A stretch of DNA of 34,143 nucleotides from Streptomyces atriruber (GCF_001418325.1 NZ_LIPN01000157.1:3532-37674), one strand, 5' to 3'; shown: positions 1 through 8,071, counted from the first letter of the stretch. Notes: generated from the letters alone by a model not told the origin. A program made the numbers and translations.

Positions 1-30
1 AGGGGCGCGGGCAACTGCGCGGCCAGCCAC
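1..30 (-). repeat. interspersed Streptomyces-type repeat, copy 1
   Basis: Read on the minus strand this segment begins GTGGCTGG and ends CCCGCGCCCCT. It matches a second copy at 27032-27061 at 26 of 30 positions. I recognise the general form (GCGC-AGTT-CCCCGCGCCCC) as a very common intergenic repeat of Streptomyces; that recognition is from memory. It lies just downstream of the pimB stop codon and may be cut by the window edge. The rest of 31-78 holds nothing I can name. Confidence 0.6.
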
Positions 31-78
31 AGGCGGCGGTCAGACGCAGAACGGCCCCCGGTGGCACCCCGGCAGGCG

Positions 79-1221
79 CTACAGAAGCTCCTTGAGCCTC
101 TCTGCCAAGAGGTCCCAGCGCCACCGTTCCTCCACCCATGCCCGGCCCCGCTCCCCCATCCGCGCCCGCAGCTCCGCGTCGCCGAGCAGGGTGACGATGC
201 GGTCGGCCGCGTCCTCGGGCGCGCCGCCCCGGACGACCCAGCCCGTCTCGCCGTCGAGCACCGCGTCCGGCGCCCCGCCGGAGTCCCCGGCGACGACCGG
301 CAGGCCCGTCGCGGACGCCTCCAGGTAGACGATGCCGAGGCCCTCGACGTCCAGCCCCCCGCGCCGGGTACGGCAGGGCATGGCGAAGACATCGCCCGCG
401 CCGTAGTGCGCGGGCAGTTCCGCCCACGGCACCGCTCCGGTGAACCGTACGGAGTCCGCGACGCCCGTCTCGGCCGCGAGCCTGCGGAGGTCCTTCTCGT
501 ACGGGCCGCCCCCCACGATCAGGAGCACCGCCTCCGGCTCCGCGGAGAGAATCCTCGGCATGGCGAGGATCAGCGTGTCCTGGCCCTTGCGCGGCACGAG
601 CCGTGAGACGCAGACGACGACGGGCCGGTCGGTCAGGCCGAGCCTGGCCCGTACCGCGTCGCCGCCCGAGCCCGGGTGGAAGGTCTTCTCGTCGACGCCG
701 GGCGGCAGTTGGACCATGCGGCCCGCCGCGGCGGGCGTCAGCGCGGCGGCGATCCGCGAGCGCGTGTACTCGCCGAGATAGGTGATCGTGTCCGTCGACT
801 CGCCGATCCGGCGCAGGAGTTGCCGCGAGGCGGGCAGCTGGGCCCAGCCGGCCTCGTGTCCGTGGGTCGTGGCGACGAGCCGCGTCGCCCCCGCCTTGCG
901 CAGGGCCGGCGCCATGAGCCCCAGCGGCGCGGCCGCCCCGAACCACACCGACGTACAGCCGTGTTCGCGCAGGAGCGAGACCGCGCGGCGGGTGACGCGC
1001 GGGGTCGGCAGCAGCATCGTCGTGGTGTCGCGCACGACCTGGAAGGGCTGTTCGGCGTCGAAGGCGGCGGTGGCCTCCGCGCCCTCGCGGCCGCGCTTCC
1101 AGGTGGACGCGTAGACGACGAGGCGCTCGGGGTCCAGGCGCAGCGCCATGTTGTGCAGGAACGCCTGGATACCACCGGGCCTGGGCGGGAAGTCGTTCGT
1201 GACGATCAGGGTCTTGTGCAT
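79..1221 (-). CDS. pimB: GT4 mannosyltransferase, PimB type
   Basis: A 380-residue GT-B fold glycosyltransferase of family GT4. The likely role is transfer of mannose from GDP-mannose to phosphatidylinositol monomannoside on the cytoplasmic face of the membrane, as in mycobacterial PimB' (Rv2188c). What is seen: an N-terminal NDFPPRPGG glycine loop (about residues 8-16), an FGAAAPL segment, THGHEAGW, the nucleotide-sugar core VSRLVPRKGQDTL, VGGGPY, and a C-terminal EGLGIVYLEASATGLPV segment carrying the family E-x7-E motif. From memory these blocks match Rv2188c closely along the whole length, and the length is normal. I chose the ATG at 1221 because the conserved domain begins immediately after it; upstream in-frame sequence is non-conserved and antisense to the divergent gene. 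Its neighbour at 1330 is a GT87 protein, another lipid-linked mannosyltransferase family. The acceptor in this organism is inferred. Confidence 0.88.
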   Translation of the reverse strand: MHKTLIVTNDFPPRPGGIQAFLHNMALRLDPERLVVYASTWKRGREGAEATAAFDAEQPFQVVRDTTTMLLPTPRVTRRAVSLLREHGCTSVWFGAAAPLGLMAPALRKAGATRLVATTHGHEAGWAQLPASRQLLRRIGESTDTITYLGEYTRSRIAAALTPAAAGRMVQLPPGVDEKTFHPGSGGDAVRARLGLTDRPVVVCVSRLVPRKGQDTLILAMPRILSAEPEAVLLIVGGGPYEKDLRRLAAETGVADSVRFTGAVPWAELPAHYGAGDVFAMPCRTRRGGLDVEGLGIVYLEASATGLPVVAGDSGGAPDAVLDGETGWVVRGGAPEDAADRIVTLLGDAELRARMGERGRAWVEERWRWDLLAERLKELL

Positions 1222-1329
1222 CGCGCACGACAGTACCGAACGGCCCAGCCTCTTCGCCCTCGCCCGGCCCCGCCCGGCATCATGACTCCTCGAATCGCAA
1301 TGAAGTGCATGAAATGGGGCGAGGCGCTC

Positions 1330-2562
1330 ATGGTGCGCATCCTGACCGTCTGGGGTCTGACCAGGACCCTCCTGCTGCTCTGCGTCCTGCACGTGGTGAC
1401 GGCCCCGGGCCCCGACGTGACCAGCGACGTCTCCGTCATCTACCAGGGCTGGTACGAGGTCCTGCGCACCGGCACCTTCCCGCTCGACGACGTCACGTGG
1501 CAGTACCCACCGGGCGCCGCCCTCGCGATCCTCTCCCCCGCGCTGCTGCCCTTCCTCGACTACGCCACGGCCTTCTTCGTCCTGTGCCTGCTGTGCGACG
1601 CGGTGGTGTGCGCACTGCTCCTGTACGCGGGACGGCGCCCGGGGAAGTCGCTCCGGGGCGCCTGGGTGTGGGTGGCGGGCGTGGCCCTGCTCGGCCCCAC
1701 CGCGTACGCGCGCTACGACGTGCTGGTGGCCGCCGTCGCGGTCGCCGCGCTGCTCGCCGGGGCGCGGCATCCGCGCACCATGGGGGTGCTCGCGGGGTTC
1801 GGGGCGCTGCTGAAGGTGTGGCCGGTACTGCTGCTCGTCGGCACCCCGCGCGGGCGGGCGACGCACCGGTCGTGGACCGCGGCCGCCGGCACGGCCGTCG
1901 TCCTCGCGCTGGGGTTCCTCGTGACGATGCCGGGCGCCCTGGCGTTCCTCACCTTCCAGCGCGACCGCGGCACCGAGGTGGAGTCGCTCGGCGCCCTCAC
2001 CTTCCACATCGCGCGGCACTTCGGCTGGCGGGGCGAGGTGCGGCTCAACTACGGCTCGGTGGAGTTCCTCGGTCCGTACGTCCCGCTGGTGAGCGCGGTC
2101 GCCCAGGCGCTGTCGGTGGCCGCCTTCTGCTGGCTCCTGGTGTGGCGGCTGCGCGCCCGGAGCCACTCGGCGAGCACCCCCGCGGACGCGGCCTTCGTGG
2201 CCGTGCTGCTCTTCACCACCACGAGCCGGGTGATCAGCCCGCAGTACATGCTGTGGCTGGTCGGGACCGCCGCCGTCTGCCTGACGTTCCGCGCGAGCCG
2301 CATGGTGGTGCCCGCCCGGCTGGTCCTCGTGGCCACGCTCGTGACGTTCCTGGAGTTCCCCGTGTGGTTCTCGCACGTGGTGACCGGCGACCCGCTGGGC
2401 CTTTCCCTGCTGGTCGTACGGAACGGCCTGCTGGTCGCGGCGACCGTGCTGGCCTGCCGCGGCCTGTGGCGCCGGACGGTGTCCGTGCCGCGCCGGACCG
2501 CACCGCGGCCGGTGCCGGTCAGCCGAGCTCCGCACGCAGATACGTACGCCAGCGCGCCGTGA
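1330..2562 (+). CDS. GT87 (DUF2029) integral membrane mannosyltransferase-like protein
   Basis: A 410-residue polytopic membrane protein with roughly ten hydrophobic segments. It resembles the GT-C fold GT87 family, whose mycobacterial members such as Rv2181 add alpha-1,2-mannose branches using polyprenyl-phosphate-mannose on the outer face of the membrane. Supporting features are the first-loop acidic residues (PGPDVTSDVSVIYQGW, about 25-40), the WQYPPGAA segment (about 57-64), a RYDVLVA helix and the LLKVWPVLLL helix, all typical of this family. The ATG at 1330 is chosen because GAGG lies 5 nt upstream and a hydrophobic segment follows directly; in-frame ATGs at 1282, 1300 and 1309 are alternatives that only add a polar stretch. 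It is divergent from pimB, and its last 44 bases overlap the 3' end of the convergent lipoprotein gene. Substrate is not determined by sequence. Confidence 0.8.
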   Translation: MVRILTVWGLTRTLLLLCVLHVVTAPGPDVTSDVSVIYQGWYEVLRTGTFPLDDVTWQYPPGAALAILSPALLPFLDYATAFFVLCLLCDAVVCALLLYAGRRPGKSLRGAWVWVAGVALLGPTAYARYDVLVAAVAVAALLAGARHPRTMGVLAGFGALLKVWPVLLLVGTPRGRATHRSWTAAAGTAVVLALGFLVTMPGALAFLTFQRDRGTEVESLGALTFHIARHFGWRGEVRLNYGSVEFLGPYVPLVSAVAQALSVAAFCWLLVWRLRARSHSASTPADAAFVAVLLFTTTSRVISPQYMLWLVGTAAVCLTFRASRMVVPARLVLVATLVTFLEFPVWFSHVVTGDPLGLSLLVVRNGLLVAATVLACRGLWRRTVSVPRRTAPRPVPVSRAPHADTYASAP

Positions 2563-3724
2563 AGTCGTCGGGCGTCGTGTCCAGGACGTCCCGCAGCGCG
2601 CCCTCGACCGCGCCCGCCCGCCCCTTGTGGGCGCCCACCGCGGCGTAGAAGTCGGTGAGCTTCCGCTCGCCCCACTGCTCGGCGATCATCCGGCAGGCGA
2701 GCCAGGCGCCCTCGTACGCCCCCGCGAGCTTCGTGGCGTCCCCGCCGAAGCCGAAGTCCTCGTCCTCGGGGAGCGCGGCGGGCAGCTGCGAGCGCTGCAC
2801 CGCGCGCCGCAGCTCGGGTGCGGCCTGCGCCGCGGTGCGCCCCGTGCCGCGGTAGCCCACCCAGTCGGCGAAGCCCTCGGAGAGCCACAGCGGGGTCGCC
2901 GCGGAGGTCTCCGTACGGGTCGCGACGTGGGCCGCCTCGTGGGTCAGGACGACGCGCTTGCCGAAGTCGCCGAGGACGCCGTACGCCTCGGGGTTGAGGA
3001 TGATCCGGTCGGCCGGGGCCCGCCCCGAACCGCCCGTCTCGCCGGTGGTGACCGCGGCGATCCCCCGGTAGCCGGACGCGGGGGCACCGAGGAGCCCCGC
3101 CATGCCGGCCAGGGACCGGGGCACGAGGACGACGATCCGCCCGGGCCACTTCCCCGGCCAGGCGTCCCGCACCGCGGGCACCGCCCGGTCGGCGAGGTCG
3201 CGGTGGGCGCGCAGGTCGGCGGCGCTCTGCCCGACGCCGAGGACGAGGCTGTTCGTGCCGCGCCGGGCCGTCACGCGGCCCTGGTCCCAGAGCTGTTCGC
3301 CGGACTTCTTCGCGGGGCGCTCGTCGGTGACGTACCACCGCCCGCCGCTGCGCTCGAGGGAGAGCGTGCGCTCGGCGGTGACGGGCGCGCGGTCGTAGCC
3401 CTTGATGCGGTAGTGGAGTTCGGCGCGCGCCGTGGCCCGCGCGCCGTCGCGGTCGAGGCCGGTCAGCCGGTAGTCCCAGGAGTCCAGCGGGACGGCGCGC
3501 AGGCGCCCGAAGAGGTCCTCGGCGCCCTGCGCGGGCCGCTCGGTCCTGTCGTACTCCTTCTCGTCCCCGTCGAGAACGGCCTGTGCCCGCCGCTCCAGGA
3601 GGGTGCGCACCTCACCGGCGGCCGCGTCCGGGACGGGGCCGCGGCCGCCGCATCCGGCCAGCACGGCGAGGCAGAGCGCGCAGCACAGCGCCACCACCCA
3701 GGACCCGCGTCTGTGACCTGCCAC
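2519..3724 (-). CDS. secreted lipoprotein with HExxH metallopeptidase signature
   Basis: A 401-residue exported lipoprotein. The GTG at 3724 is chosen because it is followed by an Arg-rich n-region, a hydrophobic stretch and the lipobox LAGC, with Cys at residue 25. Residues 30-150 form an NTF2- or mce-associated-like region that I cannot name. The C-terminal half carries THEAAH (H262, E263, H266) followed by WLSEGFADW, where E283 is well placed to be the third zinc ligand. This is the gluzincin arrangement of the peptidase MA/M1-like superfamily. I infer a membrane-anchored zinc peptidase acting outside the cell; no substrate is evident. No strong ribosome binding site precedes the start. 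It sits between a glycosyltransferase and cell-wall hydrolases, so an envelope role fits the context. Confidence 0.8.
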   Translation of the reverse strand: MAGHRRGSWVVALCCALCLAVLAGCGGRGPVPDAAAGEVRTLLERRAQAVLDGDEKEYDRTERPAQGAEDLFGRLRAVPLDSWDYRLTGLDRDGARATARAELHYRIKGYDRAPVTAERTLSLERSGGRWYVTDERPAKKSGEQLWDQGRVTARRGTNSLVLGVGQSAADLRAHRDLADRAVPAVRDAWPGKWPGRIVVLVPRSLAGMAGLLGAPASGYRGIAAVTTGETGGSGRAPADRIILNPEAYGVLGDFGKRVVLTHEAAHVATRTETSAATPLWLSEGFADWVGYRGTGRTAAQAAPELRRAVQRSQLPAALPEDEDFGFGGDATKLAGAYEGAWLACRMIAEQWGERKLTDFYAAVGAHKGRAGAVEGALRDVLDTTPDDFTARWRTYLRAELG

Positions 3725-3759
3725 GTTCCCGATCGTACGGGGCGCGGCCGGACAGCCGG

Positions 3760-4788
3760 TCAGATCCGCGTCACGGACGACACCGGCATCATGCCGACGG
3801 GGTCGTAGCGGACCGGCGCTCCGGGATAGGGGGCGTGCACCACCTGGCCGTTGCCCATGTACATCCCGATGTGGCTGGCGTCGTCGCGGTAGGCGACCAG
3901 ATCGCCGGGCTGCGCCTCGGACAGGGACACCTGGCGCCCCGCGTACCGCTGGGCCTGTGAGGTGCGCGGCAGGCCGACCCCGGCCTGGGCGTACGACCAC
4001 TGGGTGAGGCCCGAACAGTCGAATCCGGAGGGCCCGTTGGCGCCCCACACGTAGGGCTTGCCGACCGCGGACCTGGCGGCGGCGATCGCGGCGGCGGCCC
4101 GCGAGGAGGCCGGGGCGCCGCCGAGCTCCGGCAGGTCGGCGCGGCCGTCGGACCGCGAGGACCTGTCGTACGCCTCGCGCTCCTCGCTGGGCAGCGAGTT
4201 GAGCAGCCGCCTGGCCTTGGCGAGCTTGTGCTCGACGGTGCGCTTGTGGCGGGCGACGGCGGTGCGGCTCTTCTCCAGCTCGGCGAGTTTGCGGCCCGCC
4301 TCGGTGCGCTGCTGCGCGAGGCCGCGCTGGGCCCGCTGCAGATCGGCCAGTTCGCCCGCCTGACGGGCGCTGACGCGGTCCAGGACCGAGGCCCGCTCCA
4401 GATAGCCGTCGGGGTCGGAGGAGAGCATCAGGGCCAGCGAGGGGTCGATGCCGCCGGAGCGGTACTGGGCCCCGGCGAGCGCGCCGAGGGCGCCGCGCAT
4501 CCGGTTGATGCGCTCCTGGCCGCGCGCGACGCTGTCCTTGGCGCGGTCGACCTGCGCGCGCAGCTTGTCGGCGCGCTCGTCGGCCTTGTTGTACGACTCG
4601 GTCGCCTGCTCGGCCTGCTCGTAGAGCCGGTCCACCTTGGCGCGCGTGTCGGACGGCTTGTCCTGCGGCGCCGCACCTGCGGGCGCGGCGGCCAGGGCCG
4701 CCGCCGCGGTGGCCGCTGCCGCTGAAAGGACGGTCACGCGCGTGCTCCGGTCGAGACCGGACTGTGCGGGACGGCGATGGAACCCCAC
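3760..4788 (-). CDS. NlpC/P60 peptidoglycan endopeptidase, paralogue A
   Basis: A 342-residue secreted cell-wall hydrolase. A signal peptide (about residues 1-40, ending AGAAPQ) is followed by a long coiled coil (about 48-215) and a C-terminal NlpC/P60 domain. The catalytic triad is visible as Cys258 (GFDCSGLTQW), His306 (ASHIG) and His318 (VVHAP). The family cleaves D-gamma-glutamyl-meso-DAP or similar bonds in stem peptides, and the coiled coil commonly occludes the active site until activation. The architecture is that of mycobacterial RipC-type proteins. The GTG at 4788 is chosen because the N-terminus GFHRRP aligns with ASHRRP of the upstream paralogue, and AGGGAG lies about 10-12 nt before it. 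It is the downstream member of a tandem pair with 5015-6046, separated by a terminator and its own hairpin leader, so it is probably transcribed independently. Confidence 0.9.
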   Translation of the reverse strand: MGFHRRPAQSGLDRSTRVTVLSAAAATAAAALAAAPAGAAPQDKPSDTRAKVDRLYEQAEQATESYNKADERADKLRAQVDRAKDSVARGQERINRMRGALGALAGAQYRSGGIDPSLALMLSSDPDGYLERASVLDRVSARQAGELADLQRAQRGLAQQRTEAGRKLAELEKSRTAVARHKRTVEHKLAKARRLLNSLPSEEREAYDRSSRSDGRADLPELGGAPASSRAAAAIAAARSAVGKPYVWGANGPSGFDCSGLTQWSYAQAGVGLPRTSQAQRYAGRQVSLSEAQPGDLVAYRDDASHIGMYMGNGQVVHAPYPGAPVRYDPVGMMPVSSVTRI

Positions 4789-4817
4789 GGGAAGCCGCTC
4801 TCCCTTCCGCTGACGAA

Positions 4818-4837
4818 CCCCCGGGCCGTCCCGGGGG
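4818..4837 (-). repeat. GC-rich hairpin in the leader of NlpC/P60 paralogue A
   Basis: A perfect 8-bp inverted repeat (CCCCCGGG / CCCGGGGG) with a 4-base loop, ending 29 bp before the GTG start. It precedes the ribosome binding site AGGGAG by about 14 nt. It has no U-run, so I read it as a leader structure that could affect mRNA stability or translation rather than a terminator. Function is inferred only. Confidence 0.55.
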
Positions 4838-4962
4838 AATGCGCGCCGACAGTAGCCGTGCGGCAACGGACGGCCAAAGACCCGTCCGGGTGCGAAAGGG
4901 CGCGGACAGCCCGACGCCCCGCTTCTGACGCAGGTCATCAACGGGGCGCGGGGTCAGCGGGA

Positions 4963-4999
4963 GTTGCCGGAATTCGCCCGTTTGGGCGGTGCCGGCAAC
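4963..4999 (-). terminator. terminator after NlpC/P60 paralogue B
   Basis: Nested inverted repeat: outer arms GTTGCCGG / CCGGCAAC (8 bp) and inner arms CGCCC / GGGCG around GTTT. It lies 16 bp downstream of the stop codon at 5015. There is no U-tract, which is normal for Streptomyces terminators. Confidence 0.7.
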
Positions 5000-5014
5000 G
5001 TGTTGACGGCAGTG

Positions 5015-6046
5015 TCAGACGCGGACGCCGAACTGGAAGGTGCCGAGGTACGCCATCGACTCGTAGCGCACCGAGGCGCCGGGGTGCGGGGCGTGCAGCA
5101 CCTGGCCGTTGCCCGCGTAGAAGCCGACGTGCGCGAGGTTGTTGAAGAACACCAGGTCGCCGGGCTTGAGCTCGCCGCGGCCGATGCGGGTGCCGTCGTT
5201 CTGCTGGGTGTACGTGGTCCGGGAGATGTGGACGTCGGCCTGCGCGAACGCCCACTGGGTGAGGCCGGAGCAGTCGTACGAGTTGGGGCCGGTACCACCG
5301 GAGACGTAGGGCTTGCCTATCTGGGTGGCCGCGGCGCTCAGGGCGGCGGCTCCGCGGCCGGAGGCGGGGGCCTCGTCGCCGAGGTCCGCGCGGTCGCCCG
5401 CGGCGCGGCTGGCGCGCTTCTGCTCCTTGGCGGCCAGCGCGGCCTTCTCCTTGGCGGTCAGCGTGTTGAGGAGCTTCTGCGCCTCGCCGAGCTTGCCCTG
5501 GACTTCCTTCTTCTTCTTGCCGAGCTCCGTGCGGGTGGCGGCGAGGTCGTCCAGCTTGCCCGCGGCCTCCTTGCGCTGCTGCGCGAGGTCCCGCTGCTTC
5601 TTCTGGATCTTCTTGAGCCCGTCGACCTGCTGGCTGCTCAACTGGTCCAGGGTGGACGCCTTGTCGAGGTAGTCGTCCGGGTCGGAGGAGAGGAAGAGCT
5701 GCAGGGAGGGGTCGATGCCGCCGGAGCGGTACTGGGCGCTGGCCATCGAACCGAGGCCGTCGCGCAGGTCGTTGAGCTCCTCCTGGCCGCGGGCGACCTT
5801 GTCCTGGAGGTCGCCGATCTGCTTCTCGAGCTTCTCCTGCTTCTCCTTGGCCCCGTTGTACTTGTCGGTGGCCCGCTCCGCCTCTTCGTAGAGCTTGTCG
5901 ACCTTGGACTTGACCTCGTCCTTGCTCGGCTTCGGAGCGGCCTGGGCGGCACCCTGCGAAGTGAGGGCCACGGCAGCGGCGGCGGTCGCGGTGAGCACGG
6001 TCACGCGGGTGCGGCTCGGCTGCTTGGGTCGACGGTGGGACGCCAC
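5015..6046 (-). CDS. NlpC/P60 peptidoglycan endopeptidase, paralogue B
   Basis: A 343-residue paralogue of the gene at 3760-4788, with the same order: signal peptide (about 1-37, ending QAAPKP), Lys/Glu/Asp-rich coiled coil (about 40-215), then an NlpC/P60 domain with Cys259 (DCSGLTQW), His306 (LAHVG) and His318 (VLHAP). The role is secreted cleavage of peptidoglycan stem peptides. The GTG at 6046 has AAGGAG 8 nt upstream, which decides the start. The preceding 5' region (6047-6230) is long and rich in stem-loops, suggesting post-transcriptional control; see the leader entry. The two copies share length and spacing of catalytic residues but differ in coiled-coil charge, so this looks like an old tandem duplication rather than a recent one. 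Confidence 0.92.
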   Translation of the reverse strand: MASHRRPKQPSRTRVTVLTATAAAAVALTSQGAAQAAPKPSKDEVKSKVDKLYEEAERATDKYNGAKEKQEKLEKQIGDLQDKVARGQEELNDLRDGLGSMASAQYRSGGIDPSLQLFLSSDPDDYLDKASTLDQLSSQQVDGLKKIQKKQRDLAQQRKEAAGKLDDLAATRTELGKKKKEVQGKLGEAQKLLNTLTAKEKAALAAKEQKRASRAAGDRADLGDEAPASGRGAAALSAAATQIGKPYVSGGTGPNSYDCSGLTQWAFAQADVHISRTTYTQQNDGTRIGRGELKPGDLVFFNNLAHVGFYAGNGQVLHAPHPGASVRYESMAYLGTFQFGVRV

Positions 6047-6230
6047 GAAGGCGGCTCCTTCTTCCTCCAGCCGCCTACCGAGACCCGGTGGGCGGGTACC
6101 GCCGCCGTCACCCCGGATGGGTGATCAACCGTGCGGAGGTTCGAAGCGAGACCTTAGTGACCTTCTTGTGATCAGTTCAAATCACACCGCCAAAAAATCG
6201 GCCGCGGACGGCATTCTTTACTGATGACAC
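6047..6230 (-). promoter_or_regulatory. structured 5' leader of NlpC/P60 paralogue B, possible riboswitch
   Basis: The gap to the upstream gene is 291 bp and the part nearest the start codon is rich in small stems. On the minus strand these include TCACCC-ATCCG-GGGTGA (a 6-bp stem) and ACCCG-CCCAC-CGGGT (a 5-bp stem), followed by CGGTAGGCGG, then GGAGGAAGAAGGAG and the start. Many Streptomyces cell-wall hydrolase genes are preceded by a c-di-AMP (ydaO/yuaA) riboswitch, and the GGTAGGCGG end resembles the 3' end of that aptamer. I could not trace the rest of the consensus, including the 5' half of its closing stem, so the identity is unproven. The further upstream part (6231-6337) is AT-richer and probably holds the promoter. 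Confidence 0.4.
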
Positions 6231-6337
6231 ACAGTCAGTGATGATCTTTTGACACTACGTCGCGTGAGGGAAACCTCAATTCGGGCATAGCGCCCAGGAG
6301 TTGCCGACCATCCCTTAGCCGACCGAAAGCCGCTTGC

Positions 6338-7687
6338 TCAGCCGCGCGAAAGCCGCTTCAGGAGCACCGCCGAAGCCACCGGCCGCGCCCCCGCCTTCGC
6401 GATCCCGTCGGCCACCTCGCGGTCGGTCGAGACGACCACCACGGGCCGCCCCGGCGGCTCCGCGCGCACCAGCTGACGGATCAACTCGTCGGCGGTGACG
6501 CCGGGCTTGGAGAACAGCACCCGCACCCCGCGCGGCGGCGCGAGCAGCACGGGCGCCGCCAGCTCCGCGCCGTCGAAGACGCAGGTGACCTCGGCGCCGG
6601 ACTGCAGGGCGAGCTGCGAGAGCGAGCCGAGGAGCCGCAGCCGCTGCTTGTCCAGCGGCATGGTCGGATAGCCGGTCTTGGTGACGTTGTAGCCGTCCAC
6701 CACCAGGTGTGCCTGGGGCAGCGCGAGGAGCTGGTCCAGGATCGCCGGGTCGTTCTCGGAGAGCGCGCGGGTGGCGATGTCCTTGGGCGACATCCGCCCC
6801 GGTTCGACGGCGTCCACGGTCTCCGCGGGCCGCACGGAGACGGGCGGCAGGGCGAGCTCGCGCCGCAGCCCCTGCGCCGCGTCCAGGACCGTGTCGAGCA
6901 GCAGCCGCACCCGCATGTCCTCGACGCTGCGCCCCTCGCGCGCGGCCTTGCGGCTGGCCTCCAGGGCGGCCTCGGCCTCGCCGAGCCGCGCCTTGATCCG
7001 CCGCGTCTCGCTCTCGGCCGCGGACACCTGCGCCTGCCCCTCGGCGCGCACGGCCTCGACCTCGGCGGCGGCCTTGCGCAGGGCGGCCTCGCCGCGCTTG
7101 ACGTCGCTGAGCGCGCCGCGCAGCTTGCGGTGCATCGATTCGGCTTCCCTGCGCACCGATTCGAGCTCGGTGCGCAGCCGCTCGGTCTCCGCCTTGGTCT
7201 GGCCGCGGGCCAGGACGAGCTCCTCGCGCAGCCGGTCGAGCTCCGCTCTGGTCTCGTCGTCGACGCGCTCGGCGTCGGCCCGCTGCGCCTCCTCGCCCGC
7301 CGCGGTGACCAGCTTCACCCAACCGGTGGGCCGCAGCACATAGGCCGCGGCCGCCACGTCGAGGGGGTCGGCGGCGGGGGGCGGCGAGCCCGCGTCCAGG
7401 GCACCGGCCAGCTCGGGCTGGACCTCCCTGAGGCGTTCGCCGATGCGCTGCCGGAAGAGGGTGTCGCTCTCCACCGCGGCCGCCATGGCGTTGGCCGCGA
7501 ACTTCGCGCGCCGGGTCGGCGTGAACCGCGCGTACTGCCGCAGCTGGGCGGGCAATTCGGCCAGGGTGAGGCCGCCGAAGCCGTCCGAGACGATCTGGAC
7601 GACCCGCCGCCGCACCCCGTCGGGCAGCGGACGGTCGAGCACCTCAGCGGCGCCGTCGTCCGGCTCCCCGCCTGAGCTCTCCACCAT
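6338..7687 (-). CDS. coiled-coil protein with C-terminal NYN (YacP/Rae1-like) nuclease domain
   Basis: A 449-residue cytoplasmic protein. Residues 1-120 form an N-terminal helical region (FGGLTLAELPAQLRQYARF, RRAKFAANAMAAAV). Residues about 130-260 are a long Arg/Glu/Ala coiled coil. Residues about 325-449 form a NYN domain of the YacP family, seen as LVVDGYNVTKTGYP, VTCVFDGAEL, VRVLFSKPGVTADELI and VVVVSTDREVADG, with the PIN-like acidic residues in place. Bacillus YacP (Rae1) is a ribosome-associated mRNA endonuclease, so an RNase role is reasonable but inferred. The N-terminal and coiled-coil parts are an actinobacterial addition to the compact YacP fold. The ATG at 7687 has only a weak GGGGTGA upstream. 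It lies 34 bp downstream of, and is codirectional with, the small two-CxxC gene. Confidence 0.82.
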   Translation of the reverse strand: MVESSGGEPDDGAAEVLDRPLPDGVRRRVVQIVSDGFGGLTLAELPAQLRQYARFTPTRRAKFAANAMAAAVESDTLFRQRIGERLREVQPELAGALDAGSPPPAADPLDVAAAAYVLRPTGWVKLVTAAGEEAQRADAERVDDETRAELDRLREELVLARGQTKAETERLRTELESVRREAESMHRKLRGALSDVKRGEAALRKAAAEVEAVRAEGQAQVSAAESETRRIKARLGEAEAALEASRKAAREGRSVEDMRVRLLLDTVLDAAQGLRRELALPPVSVRPAETVDAVEPGRMSPKDIATRALSENDPAILDQLLALPQAHLVVDGYNVTKTGYPTMPLDKQRLRLLGSLSQLALQSGAEVTCVFDGAELAAPVLLAPPRGVRVLFSKPGVTADELIRQLVRAEPPGRPVVVVSTDREVADGIAKAGARPVASAVLLKRLSRG

Positions 7688-7721
7688 CCGTCACCCCACT
7701 AGCTGTGCGGGCCCCGCTCCC

Positions 7722-7961
7722 TCAGGAGTCGGCGCCCGGCCTGTCCACGAGTTCCACCTGATCCACGGCGTTGCACCAGCGGCAGCGCACCGACTCGATG
7801 GTCTCACTGACCACCTCGCGTTCCTCGACGTTCGACTCTCCGGCCAGGTCGAGATGGACATACTCGACGACCTTGGAGCTGCGGGTCACGTCGAAACGCG
7901 TGAGATTGCCGCACAGCGTGCAGCGCCACCGGGTGGTGGCCGTCGGCAGGGGAACCGTCAT
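7722..7961 (-). CDS. small two-CxxC (zinc-ribbon-like) hypothetical protein
   Basis: A 79-residue protein with two CxxC pairs, CTLCGN (about residues 15-20) and CRWCN (about residues 60-64), separated by about 42 residues. The spacing suits a single treble-clef or zinc-ribbon site with four Cys ligands. No membrane segment or signal peptide is seen. The start is the ATG at 7961 on the minus strand, and the gene probably shares a transcript with the NYN-domain gene downstream. I do not recognise the family. A small zinc-binding nucleic-acid or protein adaptor is possible, but this is inference from the Cys pattern. Confidence 0.75.
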   Translation of the reverse strand: MTVPLPTATTRWRCTLCGNLTRFDVTRSSKVVEYVHLDLAGESNVEEREVVSETIESVRCRWCNAVDQVELVDRPGADS

Positions 7962-8071
7962 CGTGGCTGTTCGCTTTCTTCGGTGACTTGTCGGCGACGT
8001 CTTCGGCGACCGGGATGCCTACGCGGGTTTCCGTGGTGCGTATTGCCCGTAACCCTAAGGCCTGTAAGGGG

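Noticed and set aside
1305..2648. Long open frame overlapping the GT87 gene in another plus-strand frame
   Set aside because: It is Arg/Ala/Gly/Pro-rich with no domain, typical of a GC-rich shadow frame; the GT87 frame has clear membrane helices and family blocks.
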